This document shows, one piece after another, positions 31,588 through 40,146 of a stretch of DNA of 64,000 nucleotides. The notes beneath the pieces are model-generated. The model saw nothing but the letters and a program-made list of their open reading frames with translations, was not told where the DNA came from and did not search any database. Both the position numbers and the translations under genes were made by a program. The first letter of the stretch is position 1, and the number at the start of each line of letters is the position of its first letter. Source of the DNA: an uncultured Pelagibacteraceae bacterium. GTDB lineage: Bacteria > Pseudomonadota > Alphaproteobacteria > Pelagibacterales > Pelagibacteraceae. The stretch lies in NCBI GenBank assembly GCA_902560015.1, contig CACEKA010000004.1, positions 18,221 to 82,220 of the forward strand, given 5' to 3'.

Positions 31588-33009
31588 ATGAGCAAAAATG
31601 AAAAAATTTATTATGAAAATTTTAATGATGCGGTTGAGCGTAATAGAAAAAAAATTCCTTCTGTTCATAAAAAATTAAAAAACGCTGGTGTAAAATACGT
31701 TTTATCCAGTTGGATTGATCTCCACGGTATTCCAAAATCAAAACCAGTACCAATGAGTGATTTCGAACCCTTATGTTTGGGTAAAGGACCTCAATTTGCT
31801 GTGCATTCAATATCATTTGTCCCAGAACTTACACCTGCAGACTCTGATCAAGTTATGCTGCCAGATTTAGACTCTGTTTACATTTGTCCTTGGGATACAT
31901 CGACAGCAATTATTTTTGCAGATCTTTTTTGGGAAGATAAACCTTATAACGTTTGTCCAAGGCAGGCTTTAAAACGTAACATGCAAAAAGCCCAAGATGC
32001 TGGTTACAAAGGTATGGCTGGTGTAGAACCTGAATTTATTGCAATGAAATATGATGAGAATGGTCAACCTATAAAAGCTATTGATACTGATCCAATAAAA
32101 GGAATAAGACCAAGACGCCAAGCTTTTGGTTATGACGTTGAACACTCATTAGACTCAATGCATTTTCTAAAAGAATTAATTGATATTCTAAATGGATTAG
32201 GATGGAAGCTTCATGATGTAGTTGCTGAGGGAGCGTATTCACAATTTGAATTAGATTTTCATTACACAAACCTTTTAGAGATGGCTGATAGATTAGTTTT
32301 TCTTCGTATTCTTTTAAAAGAAGTCGCTAAAAAGCATAATATGTTTATCACATTTATGCCAAAACCAACAATAGGTGATTGGAGATCTGGAGCTCACATA
32401 AATTTTTCAATGGTTGATAAAAATGGAAAAAATATTTTTGATGCTGGAAATAAATGGTCTAAGGAATCGTTGTTTGCTGTTGGTGGACTTATGAAACACG
32501 CAGAAGCATTGACTTCGATTACATGTTCAACTGTAAATTCATATAACGGACTGGTACCAAGAGTAGGTGGGTTTGAAGGGGGCACAGTTACTTGGGCGCC
32601 AACAAATATTACTTACGGACATAATAATAGATCCGCTCAGTTTAGGTTGCCACAAAATAGATATTGCATTGAAAATAGAGCTGCAGATATGACAATGAAT
32701 GTATATTTAGCTTTTTCTATGACTCTTTCAGCAGCTGTAGAAGGTATTAAAAATAAAATTCATCCAGGTAAACCTACAGATCAAGACCTTTACGATATGA
32801 CTGATAGTGAATTTAAAAAACTTGGAATTAAAAGACTTCCGAGAAATTTACTAATGGCCATAGAAGCACTTAAAAAAGACAATTTATCTGAAGAAGTAAT
32901 AGGAACTGTTATGAAAAAATCTTTGCTTGCTTATAAGAATGATGAGTGGGAAAGATACCATCAAGCAGTTACTGATTGGGAAGTAAAAGAATACCTAAGA
33001 CTTTATTAA
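31588..33009 (+). CDS. Glutamine-synthetase-like gamma-glutamyl ligase (GMAS/GlnT-type)
   Basis: A 473-residue ATP-dependent ligase of the glutamine synthetase superfamily. The N-terminal beta-grasp domain (VLSSWIDLHGIPKSKPV, about 34-50) and catalytic domain (GVEPEFIAM, about 147-155; EGAYSQFELDFHYT, about 215-228; GAHINFSM, about 267-274; RLPQNRYCIENRAAD, about 350-364) are all present. The acceptor-side motif differs from housekeeping GlnA, so it is more likely a gamma-glutamylmethylamide or gamma-glutamylpolyamine-type ligase. Its place after a Rieske oxygenase, VOC and cupin recalls amine pathways that start by gamma-glutamylation. A strong Shine-Dalgarno (AAGGAG, 31576-31581) precedes it. 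Confidence 0.83.
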   Translation: MSKNEKIYYENFNDAVERNRKKIPSVHKKLKNAGVKYVLSSWIDLHGIPKSKPVPMSDFEPLCLGKGPQFAVHSISFVPELTPADSDQVMLPDLDSVYICPWDTSTAIIFADLFWEDKPYNVCPRQALKRNMQKAQDAGYKGMAGVEPEFIAMKYDENGQPIKAIDTDPIKGIRPRRQAFGYDVEHSLDSMHFLKELIDILNGLGWKLHDVVAEGAYSQFELDFHYTNLLEMADRLVFLRILLKEVAKKHNMFITFMPKPTIGDWRSGAHINFSMVDKNGKNIFDAGNKWSKESLFAVGGLMKHAEALTSITCSTVNSYNGLVPRVGGFEGGTVTWAPTNITYGHNNRSAQFRLPQNRYCIENRAADMTMNVYLAFSMTLSAAVEGIKNKIHPGKPTDQDLYDMTDSEFKKLGIKRLPRNLLMAIEALKKDNLSEEVIGTVMKKSLLAYKNDEWERYHQAVTDWEVKEYLRLY

Positions 33010-33012
33010 TTC

Positions 33013-34023
33013 ATGGCGAATTATGAGAAGTTTAAATTAGGAAACATTAAACTTTTATCGGGTAAAATTTTAAATTCTGCAGAACTAGCGTATAAAACTT
33101 ACGGTAAATTAAATAAGAATGGTTCAAATGTAATTGTTCTTCCAACTTTTTATACAGGAAGCCACATAAGAAACGAGGGATTTATAGGAAAAAATAGAGC
33201 TATAAACCCAAATAAATATTTTATTGTATCTATAAATATGTTTGGAAATGGTTTTTCGTCATCGCCAAATAATTCTTCAAAAAATCAATTTGGTGCAAAA
33301 TTTCCAACAATAACACTATGGGATAATATTTATTGTCAACACAAACTCATTACAGAGAAACTAAAAATAAAAAAAATAGCACTAGTAACAGGTTGGTCAA
33401 TGGCTGGTTGTCAGTCTTATCAATGGGCAGCACAATATCCAAATATGGTAAAAGCCATCCTTCCTTTTTGTGCCTCATCTAAAACATCAATCCATAATCA
33501 TGTATTTTTAGAAGGAGTTAAAGCTGCACTTACCACTGACAAAAGTTGGAACAGAGGTAATTATAAAAAACAACCAGTTGAAGGTTTAAAAGCTTTTGGA
33601 CGTGTCTATGCAGGTTGGGCTTTTTCTCAAAATTTTTATAGAGAAAAATTATATAAAAAGCTTGGTTATAAAAATTCAGAAGAATTATTAAAAGATTGGG
33701 CAAATGATCATGCTAATAATTGGGACGCAAATAATTTATTAGCAAAACTTAAAACATGGCAACTTAACGATATAAGTAAAGGACCAATTTATAATGATAA
33801 TTATATCAAAGCACTTAAATCAATTAGAGCAAAGACAATTTTGATGCCTTGTAATCAAGATCTTTACTTTAGAACTGAAGATAACAGATATGAAAAAAAA
33901 TTTATTCCTCATTCATCATTAAGACCAATTGATTCATCTTTTGGACATTGTGCAGCAAATCCTGGAAATGATAAAAATTTTGAGAAAAAACTAGATAAAA
34001 ATATTAAAGAATTATTAAATTAA
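33013..34023 (+). CDS. Alpha/beta hydrolase, homoserine-O-acetyltransferase (MetX)-like
   Basis: A 336-residue alpha/beta hydrolase. The nucleophile elbow is TGWSMAGCQS (about 125-134, GxSxG), and a late catalytic His lies in SSFGHCAANPG (about 311-321). The AELAYKTYGKLNK start (about 24-36) and ITLWDNIYCQHKLI segment are typical of the MetX family, whose members acetylate homoserine or have become plain hydrolases. It stands 3 bases after the GS-like gene and 1 base before carnitine dehydrogenase. Given that neighbour, an acylcarnitine or other ester hydrolase is a reasonable alternative to methionine synthesis. Confidence 0.75.
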   Translation: MANYEKFKLGNIKLLSGKILNSAELAYKTYGKLNKNGSNVIVLPTFYTGSHIRNEGFIGKNRAINPNKYFIVSINMFGNGFSSSPNNSSKNQFGAKFPTITLWDNIYCQHKLITEKLKIKKIALVTGWSMAGCQSYQWAAQYPNMVKAILPFCASSKTSIHNHVFLEGVKAALTTDKSWNRGNYKKQPVEGLKAFGRVYAGWAFSQNFYREKLYKKLGYKNSEELLKDWANDHANNWDANNLLAKLKTWQLNDISKGPIYNDNYIKALKSIRAKTILMPCNQDLYFRTEDNRYEKKFIPHSSLRPIDSSFGHCAANPGNDKNFEKKLDKNIKELLN

Positions 34024-34024
34024 A

Positions 34025-34966
34025 ATGACAAAAATAAATAAAGTTGCGGTAATTGGAACGGGAGTAATTGGTGCAGGATGGATTATTCGTTGTTTAGCTC
34101 ACAATAAAATTGTTCATGCATACGATAAGGATATTAAATTAAGAAAAAATTTAATTACTGAGATTAAAAGAACTTGGCCATCTGTAAAAAAACTTTTTAA
34201 TAAAAAAAAACTTAATCTTAAAAATTTTAAATATTTTACCTCTATTGAGGAAGCTTTAAAAGACGCAGATCTTATTCAAGAATGTGCAAGTGAGAATTAT
34301 GCTTTAAAAACTAAATTGATGAGTACTATTGGAAAATATTCTAAACCTAGTGCAATTATTTCATCAAGTTCTTCAGGACTACTACCAACAAGAATTTATT
34401 CTAAATGTAAAAACCCTGAAAGAACAATCATCGGACATCCTTTCAACCCAGTTTATTTATTGCCCGCTGTTGAAATTGTACCTGGAAAAAAAACTTCGAA
34501 AAAATTTTTAGATAAAGCAAAAAAATTTTATAAATCAATTTCTATGAACCCAATAATGGTTAAAAATGAGTTGCCAGGTTATTTGTCTGATAGATTACAA
34601 GAAGCCTTATGGAGAGAAGGGCTTCACATAATTAATGAAGGTCACGCAACTACAGAAGACTTAGATAGAGCTATCGAAGATGGGCCAGGACTAAGGTGGT
34701 CATTAATGGGAACTTTCTTAACTTTTCATTTAGCCGGAGGAAAAGCTGGCATGAGACATATGTTAGAACAATTTGGACCAGCTTTAAAACTTCCATGGAC
34801 TAAATTAAAAGCCCCAACTTTATCTAATAAATTAATTGATAGATTGGTTAAAGGAACTAAAAAACAATCGAAAGGAAAATCGGTTACCAAAATTTCAAAC
34901 ATTAGAGATGAATATTTAGTAGAGCTTCAAAAACTTAGAAAAAAATACGAAAAAAAATTAAGATAA
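34025..34966 (+). CDS. cdhA: L-carnitine dehydrogenase (3-hydroxyacyl-CoA dehydrogenase family)
   Basis: A 313-residue NAD-dependent enzyme with the 3-hydroxyacyl-CoA dehydrogenase fold. The Rossmann motif is VIGTGVIGAGWI (about 9-20), the catalytic region is SSSSGLLPT and GHPFNPVYLLP (about 113-121 and 138-148), and the C-terminal part reads EDGPGLRWSLMGTFLTFHLA with GGKAGMRHMLEQFGP, which I recognise as characteristic of carnitine dehydrogenase. It oxidises L-carnitine to 3-dehydrocarnitine. The next steps (BKACE and thioesterase) lie 8-9 kb to the left. It is the last gene of the plus cluster, ending 2 bases from the convergent SDR gene. Confidence 0.85.
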   Translation: MTKINKVAVIGTGVIGAGWIIRCLAHNKIVHAYDKDIKLRKNLITEIKRTWPSVKKLFNKKKLNLKNFKYFTSIEEALKDADLIQECASENYALKTKLMSTIGKYSKPSAIISSSSSGLLPTRIYSKCKNPERTIIGHPFNPVYLLPAVEIVPGKKTSKKFLDKAKKFYKSISMNPIMVKNELPGYLSDRLQEALWREGLHIINEGHATTEDLDRAIEDGPGLRWSLMGTFLTFHLAGGKAGMRHMLEQFGPALKLPWTKLKAPTLSNKLIDRLVKGTKKQSKGKSVTKISNIRDEYLVELQKLRKKYEKKLR

Positions 34967-34967
34967 A

Positions 34968-35756
34968 CTAATCATTTCTTTCTGTGTGACCATCAACAGA
35001 AATTACCTGTCCAGATACTCTGCTTGAATCATCTGAAATTAAAAAAGAACACATTTTTCCAATGTCTTCCTCCAATATCCATTGTTTCATTGAACTCATT
35101 GAAACAAAATCTTTTTCAATTACTTTTGTTGAAACTTTAGTAAACTTTGCTTTATCTCTTATAACTCTTTTCATTCTATCTCCCTTAATCGTCCCCGGAC
35201 ACACTGCATTTACTCTAATATTAAATTTACCAAGTTCCATGGCTAGGGTTTTTGTAACTCCAATAATTGCCCATTTACTTGCAGCATAAGGAGACCTAAG
35301 AGGAAAACCAAGTATACCAGCAGTTGATGAAATATTAATTATTGATCCATTTTTAGATTTTTTAAGTAATGGAATAGCTTTTTTTGTGAAATAGAAGTGG
35401 CTATTTACATCTACATGTAAAGTATTTTCCCAATCTTTAGATTTTAATTTTTCAAGCGATCCAGTAGGTCCTGCAATACCTACATTATTTATTAAAGCAT
35501 CAATTTTTTTTGTTTTTTTTATAACTTTATTAAAAAAATCTGAAACATGATATTCATTTGATGCATCACAAAGATATGAAAAAAGTTTTTTATTTTTAAG
35601 TGGATGTTTATTGAGTTTATTAAGTGACTTGCTATCTATATCACAAAGATAAACGGTAGCCCCTCTAGCAAGACATACTTTTGCTGTTGCTAAACCAATT
35701 CCAGATGCGCCTGCAGATATAATTATTTTTTTATTTTTTAATGATTGGTTAACCAT
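34968..35756 (-). CDS. Short-chain dehydrogenase/reductase (SDR)
   Basis: A 262-residue classical SDR. The cofactor motif is SAGASGIGLATAK (about 14-26), an Asp at the end of beta-2 (YLCDIDS) favours NAD(H), the NNVG motif is at about 89-92, and the catalytic Ser and YAASK are at about 142 and 155-159. It closes with SGQVISVDGH. The gene follows proV after 3 bases, so it is in the glycine betaine transporter operon and may act on a hydroxylated solute taken up by it. The substrate is unknown. Confidence 0.85.
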   Translation of the reverse strand: MVNQSLKNKKIIISAGASGIGLATAKVCLARGATVYLCDIDSKSLNKLNKHPLKNKKLFSYLCDASNEYHVSDFFNKVIKKTKKIDALINNVGIAGPTGSLEKLKSKDWENTLHVDVNSHFYFTKKAIPLLKKSKNGSIINISSTAGILGFPLRSPYAASKWAIIGVTKTLAMELGKFNIRVNAVCPGTIKGDRMKRVIRDKAKFTKVSTKVIEKDFVSMSSMKQWILEEDIGKMCSFLISDDSSRVSGQVISVDGHTERND

Positions 35757-35759
35757 TAA

Positions 35760-36785
35760 TTATGACTTTGTTAATGATGACTGTAATTCTTTATTAGTTA
35801 TATAACCTGTTACGTTTCCACTTTTGTCAACTACTTCACAATTAGCATCGTTACAAACTATTTGTGGTAAAAATTCTTCTATAAATTGATCTTCATTTAC
35901 TTTAACTAGATTTGATTTATCAATACCATTTGTTTCATTTGCTTTTGTCATAATAATTTTAGCTTTGATAACTTTTGCTCTGTTAACATCTTTAACAAAT
36001 GCTTTTACATAATCGTCAGCAGGATTCATGATGATATCAACAGGCGTTCCTACTTGAACTAATTTTCCAGCATTTAATATTCCAATATGATCTCCAAGCC
36101 TAAGTGACTCGTCCAAGTCATGAGTAATAAATACAATTGTTTTCTTTAATTCTGATTGAAGATCTATCAATTGTTTTTGCATGTCACTTCTAATCAATGG
36201 ATCTAATGCACTAAAAGCTTCATCCATTAACATGATGTCTGAATTAGTAGCCAAAGCTCTTGCTAAACCAACACGTTGTTGCATTCCACCTGATAATTGA
36301 TTTGGAAATTGATTTTCAAAACCATTAAGACCAACAGCTTCAATTTTCTCCATTGCAATTTTATCTCTTTCATCCTCTGATTTACCTTGCATTTCTAAAC
36401 CATAACCTACATTTTGCATTACAGTTTTATGTGGAAATAAACCAAACCTTTGAAAGACCATACTCATTTTATGTCTTCTAAAATCTATTAATTGTTCAGG
36501 GTTAAAACTCATAACATTTTCACCATCAATAAGAATTTCACCAGCAGTTGGGTCTATTAATCTATTCAAATGTCTTATTAATGTTGATTTTCCAGAACCT
36601 GATAAACCCATACAAACAAAAGTTTCCCCTTCTTCAATATTTAAAGATACATTGTCTAAACCAACTGTATGTCCTGTTTGTTCAAGCACTTCGTCTTTTG
36701 TTGAACCGTTTTTAACCATATCCATTACTGAGTCCGGATCGTCACCAAAAATTTTATAAATATTATTTATCTCAATTTTTGACAT
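35760..36785 (-). CDS. proV: Glycine betaine/proline-type ABC transporter ATP-binding protein
   Basis: A 341-residue ATPase of the ProV/OpuAA class. Motifs: Walker A GLSGSGKSTLIRHLNRLIDP (about 59-78), the class-specific MVFQRFGLFPH (about 109-119), signature LSGGMQQRVGLARALA (about 164-179) and Walker B IMLMDEAFSALDP (about 183-195). The C-terminal region (about 275-341) covers a single CBS-like unit (VVDKSGNVTGYITNKEL), shorter than the paired CBS domains of full-length ProV that sense ionic strength. It overlaps proW by one base. It powers uptake of glycine betaine or a similar quaternary amine. Confidence 0.88.
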   Translation of the reverse strand: MSKIEINNIYKIFGDDPDSVMDMVKNGSTKDEVLEQTGHTVGLDNVSLNIEEGETFVCMGLSGSGKSTLIRHLNRLIDPTAGEILIDGENVMSFNPEQLIDFRRHKMSMVFQRFGLFPHKTVMQNVGYGLEMQGKSEDERDKIAMEKIEAVGLNGFENQFPNQLSGGMQQRVGLARALATNSDIMLMDEAFSALDPLIRSDMQKQLIDLQSELKKTIVFITHDLDESLRLGDHIGILNAGKLVQVGTPVDIIMNPADDYVKAFVKDVNRAKVIKAKIIMTKANETNGIDKSNLVKVNEDQFIEEFLPQIVCNDANCEVVDKSGNVTGYITNKELQSSLTKS

Positions 36786-37804
36786 TATTTTTTAGCCTTT
36801 TTAACAGGAGAACTTCTCTCTTGAAGAGTTTCACCATATGATTGAGTAATTCTATCTAAGACGATTGCCAATAATACAATTGCAATACCAGCCTCTGCTG
36901 CTCGACCAACATTTAGTTGTTGAAGACCAAGAAGAACTTCATCTCCCAAGCCCCTTGTTCCAATCATTGATGCAATAACTACCATGGATAATGCCATCAT
37001 TGTACATTGGTTAATTCCTTGCATTATATTTGGAAGTGCTAATGGGATTTGAACTCCCCATAATTTTTGTTTTTTGCTAGCTCCAAATGCATCAGCTGCC
37101 TCAATAACTTCAGTATCTACCAATCTAATACCAAGGTCAGTTAATCTTATCAACGGGGGTACAGCATAAATAAAAGTTGCAATAATTGCAGGTACTGCAC
37201 CTAAGCCAAATAACATAATTCCTGGAATTAAATATACAAAAGCAGGAATTGTCTGCATCAAATCAAGTATGGGAAGAATTTTTTCTCTTACTTTATTTGC
37301 TCTAGACATCGCAATTCCAATTGGAACTCCTATTACAAGACATAGGAAAATACTTATTAACATTATCGATGTAGTTTCAATGGCTTTGTCCCAAAATCTT
37401 GGGTGTAAAAATCCTATAAAAAATGTACAAAAACCTACTGCAACAGTTGTTTTGATTTTTTTACCACTTGCAAAATAAGTTAATACAACAACACCAATAA
37501 TAACTGCGGGCCAAGGAGCTTGAACTAAAAAGTTTTTTAACCCCATTAACATCGCTAGTAAAAAATTATTTATTGCTTCAAAAATAAAACCAAAATTTTC
37601 ATTTAAAGCTTTGAACCATTTATTGATCCATTTCATTAATGGTAAATCTAACCATTTTGGCCAATCACTTAACCAAGAAAAATCTTTTAATAACTCACCA
37701 ACTGACTCAGGTTTTCTTTTTGATGAGTTGTAACTTGCAATTAATAACCATATAAAAATTCCTAAAAGGCTAAGGTTAAATAAATCTTTTTTATTTTTAA
37801 ACAT
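36785..37804 (-). CDS. proW: Glycine betaine/proline-type ABC transporter permease
   Basis: A 339-residue inner-membrane permease of the ProW/OpuAB class. The first 80 residues form an N-terminal extension with a hydrophobic stretch, as in ProW, and the BPD_transp_1 domain carries the EAADAFGASKKQKLWGVQIP loop (about 236-255) that contacts ProV. About seven hydrophobic segments can be counted, including PILDLMQTIPAFVYLIPGIM. It starts after a hairpin that separates it from proX and overlaps proV. Confidence 0.88.
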   Translation of the reverse strand: MFKNKKDLFNLSLLGIFIWLLIASYNSSKRKPESVGELLKDFSWLSDWPKWLDLPLMKWINKWFKALNENFGFIFEAINNFLLAMLMGLKNFLVQAPWPAVIIGVVVLTYFASGKKIKTTVAVGFCTFFIGFLHPRFWDKAIETTSIMLISIFLCLVIGVPIGIAMSRANKVREKILPILDLMQTIPAFVYLIPGIMLFGLGAVPAIIATFIYAVPPLIRLTDLGIRLVDTEVIEAADAFGASKKQKLWGVQIPLALPNIMQGINQCTMMALSMVVIASMIGTRGLGDEVLLGLQQLNVGRAAEAGIAIVLLAIVLDRITQSYGETLQERSSPVKKAKK

Positions 37805-37825
37805 ATATGATTATTTTTATTTATG

Positions 37826-37851
37826 GAAAGAGCCCGTTAAAGGGCTCTTTC
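37826..37851 (-). other. Intercistronic hairpin between proX and proW
   Basis: A 10-bp perfect stem (GAAAGAGCCC at 37826-37835 with GGGCTCTTTC at 37842-37851) and a six-base loop lie in the 68-base gap after the proX stop codon. On the minus strand the stem is not followed by a clean U-run, so it is better seen as an mRNA-stabilising or processing element than as a full terminator. Confidence 0.75.
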
Positions 37852-37872
37852 AAATTAATTATTATAATTGGA

Positions 37873-38889
37873 TTATAAAGCAGCTGTAACTTTTGATGCT
37901 ACGTCTGCAGGTACCCAACTTTTCCACATTGCTTCAGTTTTTAAAAACTCTTTAGCAGTTAATTCCATATCACCATCTGACTCATCTTCGTAGAAGGCTA
38001 ACATTTTGTTAACTACCGCTGTAGGAATAGTGTACTTTTCTAAGAAAGCTGTTTCAGCTGGATTAGCTTTTGCCCAATCAGTTAAAACAGATTTTGTTAG
38101 AGCCATATCTCTATACTCACAAGCGCAAGATTTTTTGTATGCATCTGGTCCGTTAGCTTTAATATCTTCAACAACTGCAGACATTTTATTCCAACAGTCA
38201 GAATCAAACTTAGGCTCAGTTAATCTAACTAGATCAACTTTTCCCATTAAACCAGTCGGTGCCCAGTAGTATGTAAAGATAGGTTTTTTCTTAGCAAATG
38301 CTCCAGCGATAGCGGCATCTAAAGCACCACCAGAACCTGGATCGAAGTTTGTATAGTATTTATCTAAACCATATTCTATTTGTTTTACTAAGTTTACAGT
38401 GTAGCAAGTCCAACCTGAAATACAGCTAGTCATTCTACCTTTTGATGGATCTTCTGGATCGCTAAATAGTGCAGCTATTTTTGGATCTTTCATATCATCA
38501 ACTGATTTTAAATTATATTTATCAGCTGTAGCTTTATCTACATAGAAAGCTTGCTGAGAGTCTGGAGTATTAACTCCAATATTTTTGATCGTACCAGCTT
38601 TTTCGTGAGGCTCGTAGTTTGCAATAATATTGTCGTACCAAACTTCAGTTATTACATCTAACTGCTTATCGTAGTGAGCAGCCATAATGGGTGTAGTACT
38701 TCCTTTTGTTACTGAAACTTCACATCCATATCCTTTTTCAAGAATAAATGTTGCAATAGCAGTATGAATGTTTGCACTACTCCAGTCAAAATCTCCTAGT
38801 CTTGCTTTACAATCACCTGCATTAGCAGTATTCGCTAATAAGAATGATCCAAAGAAAGCTGCAGAAATTAATTTTTTAAAAAACTTCAT
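37873..38889 (-). CDS. proX: Glycine betaine/choline-type ABC transporter substrate-binding protein
   Basis: A 338-residue periplasmic protein with a signal peptide (MKFFKKLISAAFFGSFLLANTANA) and an OpuAC domain. Four or more cysteines of the mature part (for example in SCISGWTC and KKSCACEY) could form disulfides. Aromatic-box residues that cage quaternary ammonium groups are suggested by EVWYDNI (about 80-86) and FTYYWAPTG (about 207-215). The Shine-Dalgarno AAGGAG (38897-38902) is near consensus. It is the first gene of the proXWV-SDR operon, diverging from the butyrobetaine hydroxylase-type gene; the solute may be glycine betaine, carnitine or related compounds. Confidence 0.87.
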   Translation of the reverse strand: MKFFKKLISAAFFGSFLLANTANAGDCKARLGDFDWSSANIHTAIATFILEKGYGCEVSVTKGSTTPIMAAHYDKQLDVITEVWYDNIIANYEPHEKAGTIKNIGVNTPDSQQAFYVDKATADKYNLKSVDDMKDPKIAALFSDPEDPSKGRMTSCISGWTCYTVNLVKQIEYGLDKYYTNFDPGSGGALDAAIAGAFAKKKPIFTYYWAPTGLMGKVDLVRLTEPKFDSDCWNKMSAVVEDIKANGPDAYKKSCACEYRDMALTKSVLTDWAKANPAETAFLEKYTIPTAVVNKMLAFYEDESDGDMELTAKEFLKTEAMWKSWVPADVASKVTAAL

Positions 38890-39019
38890 TAATTATCTCC
38901 TTAAGGTTAAGTTTTAATATTCAGATTAAATAATGAATAGGATTAAAAAACAAGAGCTGAATTAGATATACAACTATAAATTGAATTGAAATAATTACTC
39001 TTTTATATAAAGATTAAGA

Positions 39020-40144
39020 GTGAGTTCAATTTCTAAATTAGAGAAAAATTCTAATTATTTAAAAGTCATTTGGGATGATGGCGAAGAAAGTAAATTTAAT
39101 TATTTATGGTTGAGGGACAATTGTCCAACTGCACATGACAAAGACTCACGTCATAGAATGTTTAATATTTTAAACGTTTCAACAAATATTAATCCAAAAA
39201 ATTATAGTGTTGGAGAAAATGGAATCTTGGAAATAGAATGGAGTGAAGGGGATCACAAAAGTTCATATGATCCATTATGGCTAAGAGAAAATTGCTACAC
39301 ATTAAAAAATAAAACTAAATATGTTTCACCATATAAACTTTGGGATAATTCATTACAGAATAATTTAAAATCAATTGAAATAGATCATGATGAAATAATT
39401 AATTCAGAAGAAGGATTAATTAAATGGTTAGAACTTTTACATCATATGGGAATTGCAATTGTTAAAAATGCACCAGTTGAAAAAAATTCTGCTTTTAAAG
39501 TTTTAAATAGAATTAGTCATACGAGGGAAACTTTTTTTAAAACCCCATTTGAAGTAATTAATATTCCAAAACCAAATAATTCAGCATATACAGCTCATGC
39601 ACTGAGAAATCATATGGATCTTCCTTGGTTTGAAAACCCTCCAGGATATCAATTCTTACATTGTTTAGTAAATTCTGCAAAAGGTGGAGATTCTGCTGCG
39701 GTAGATGCTTTTGCTGTTGCAGATTACTTAAGAAAAAATGAAAAAGAAATATTTGATACTTTAGTTTCAGTGCCATTAAAATTTAAAGATAAAGATTATA
39801 CCCAAGTAGCACACAGAAGTTTTCATTCTCCTGCTATAACTTTGACTAAAGATGGAGATTTCAATGATATAAGATTTAGTGTTGCAACAATGGATACCCT
39901 AGATTGCAATCCAGAAATTATGGAACAAGTTTATAAAGCACATCATCGATTTGGAAATCTTTTGCATGATAAAAAATATCAAATTAATTTTAGATTAGAA
40001 CCAGGTGATATATTTTCATTTAATAATAGAAGACTTTTGCATGGAAGAACTGAATTTGATCCAAACTCTGGGCACAGACATTTACAGGGTTACTATATGG
40101 ATCGAGATGAAATTATTGGAAGATTAAATTATTTAAAAAAATAA
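39020..40144 (+). CDS. Gamma-butyrobetaine hydroxylase-type Fe(II)/2-oxoglutarate dioxygenase
   Basis: A 374-residue two-domain enzyme. The N-terminal domain (about 1-95) has the paired WLRDNCPT and WLRENCYT segments and His/Cys residues of the GBBH-like (DUF971) zinc domain. The C-terminal TauD domain has iron ligands in NHMDLPWFENPPGYQFLHC (about 195-213, H-x-D) and in RRLLHGRTEFD (about 337-347), with the 2OG Arg in RHLQGYYMDRDE. The reaction would be gamma-butyrobetaine to L-carnitine, matching the carnitine dehydrogenase at 34 kb. TmpA, which hydroxylates a trimethylammonio-phosphonate, belongs to the same family and cannot be excluded. A GTG start is used. Confidence 0.82.
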   Translation: MSSISKLEKNSNYLKVIWDDGEESKFNYLWLRDNCPTAHDKDSRHRMFNILNVSTNINPKNYSVGENGILEIEWSEGDHKSSYDPLWLRENCYTLKNKTKYVSPYKLWDNSLQNNLKSIEIDHDEIINSEEGLIKWLELLHHMGIAIVKNAPVEKNSAFKVLNRISHTRETFFKTPFEVINIPKPNNSAYTAHALRNHMDLPWFENPPGYQFLHCLVNSAKGGDSAAVDAFAVADYLRKNEKEIFDTLVSVPLKFKDKDYTQVAHRSFHSPAITLTKDGDFNDIRFSVATMDTLDCNPEIMEQVYKAHHRFGNLLHDKKYQINFRLEPGDIFSFNNRRLLHGRTEFDPNSGHRHLQGYYMDRDEIIGRLNYLKK

Positions 40145-40146
40145 TT

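Noticed and set aside
39020..40144. Naming the GBBH-type enzyme TmpA
   Set aside because: TmpA and butyrobetaine hydroxylase are in one family and I cannot separate them by eye; the carnitine genes nearby favour the hydroxylase, and the PhnZ-like gene is 15 kb away.
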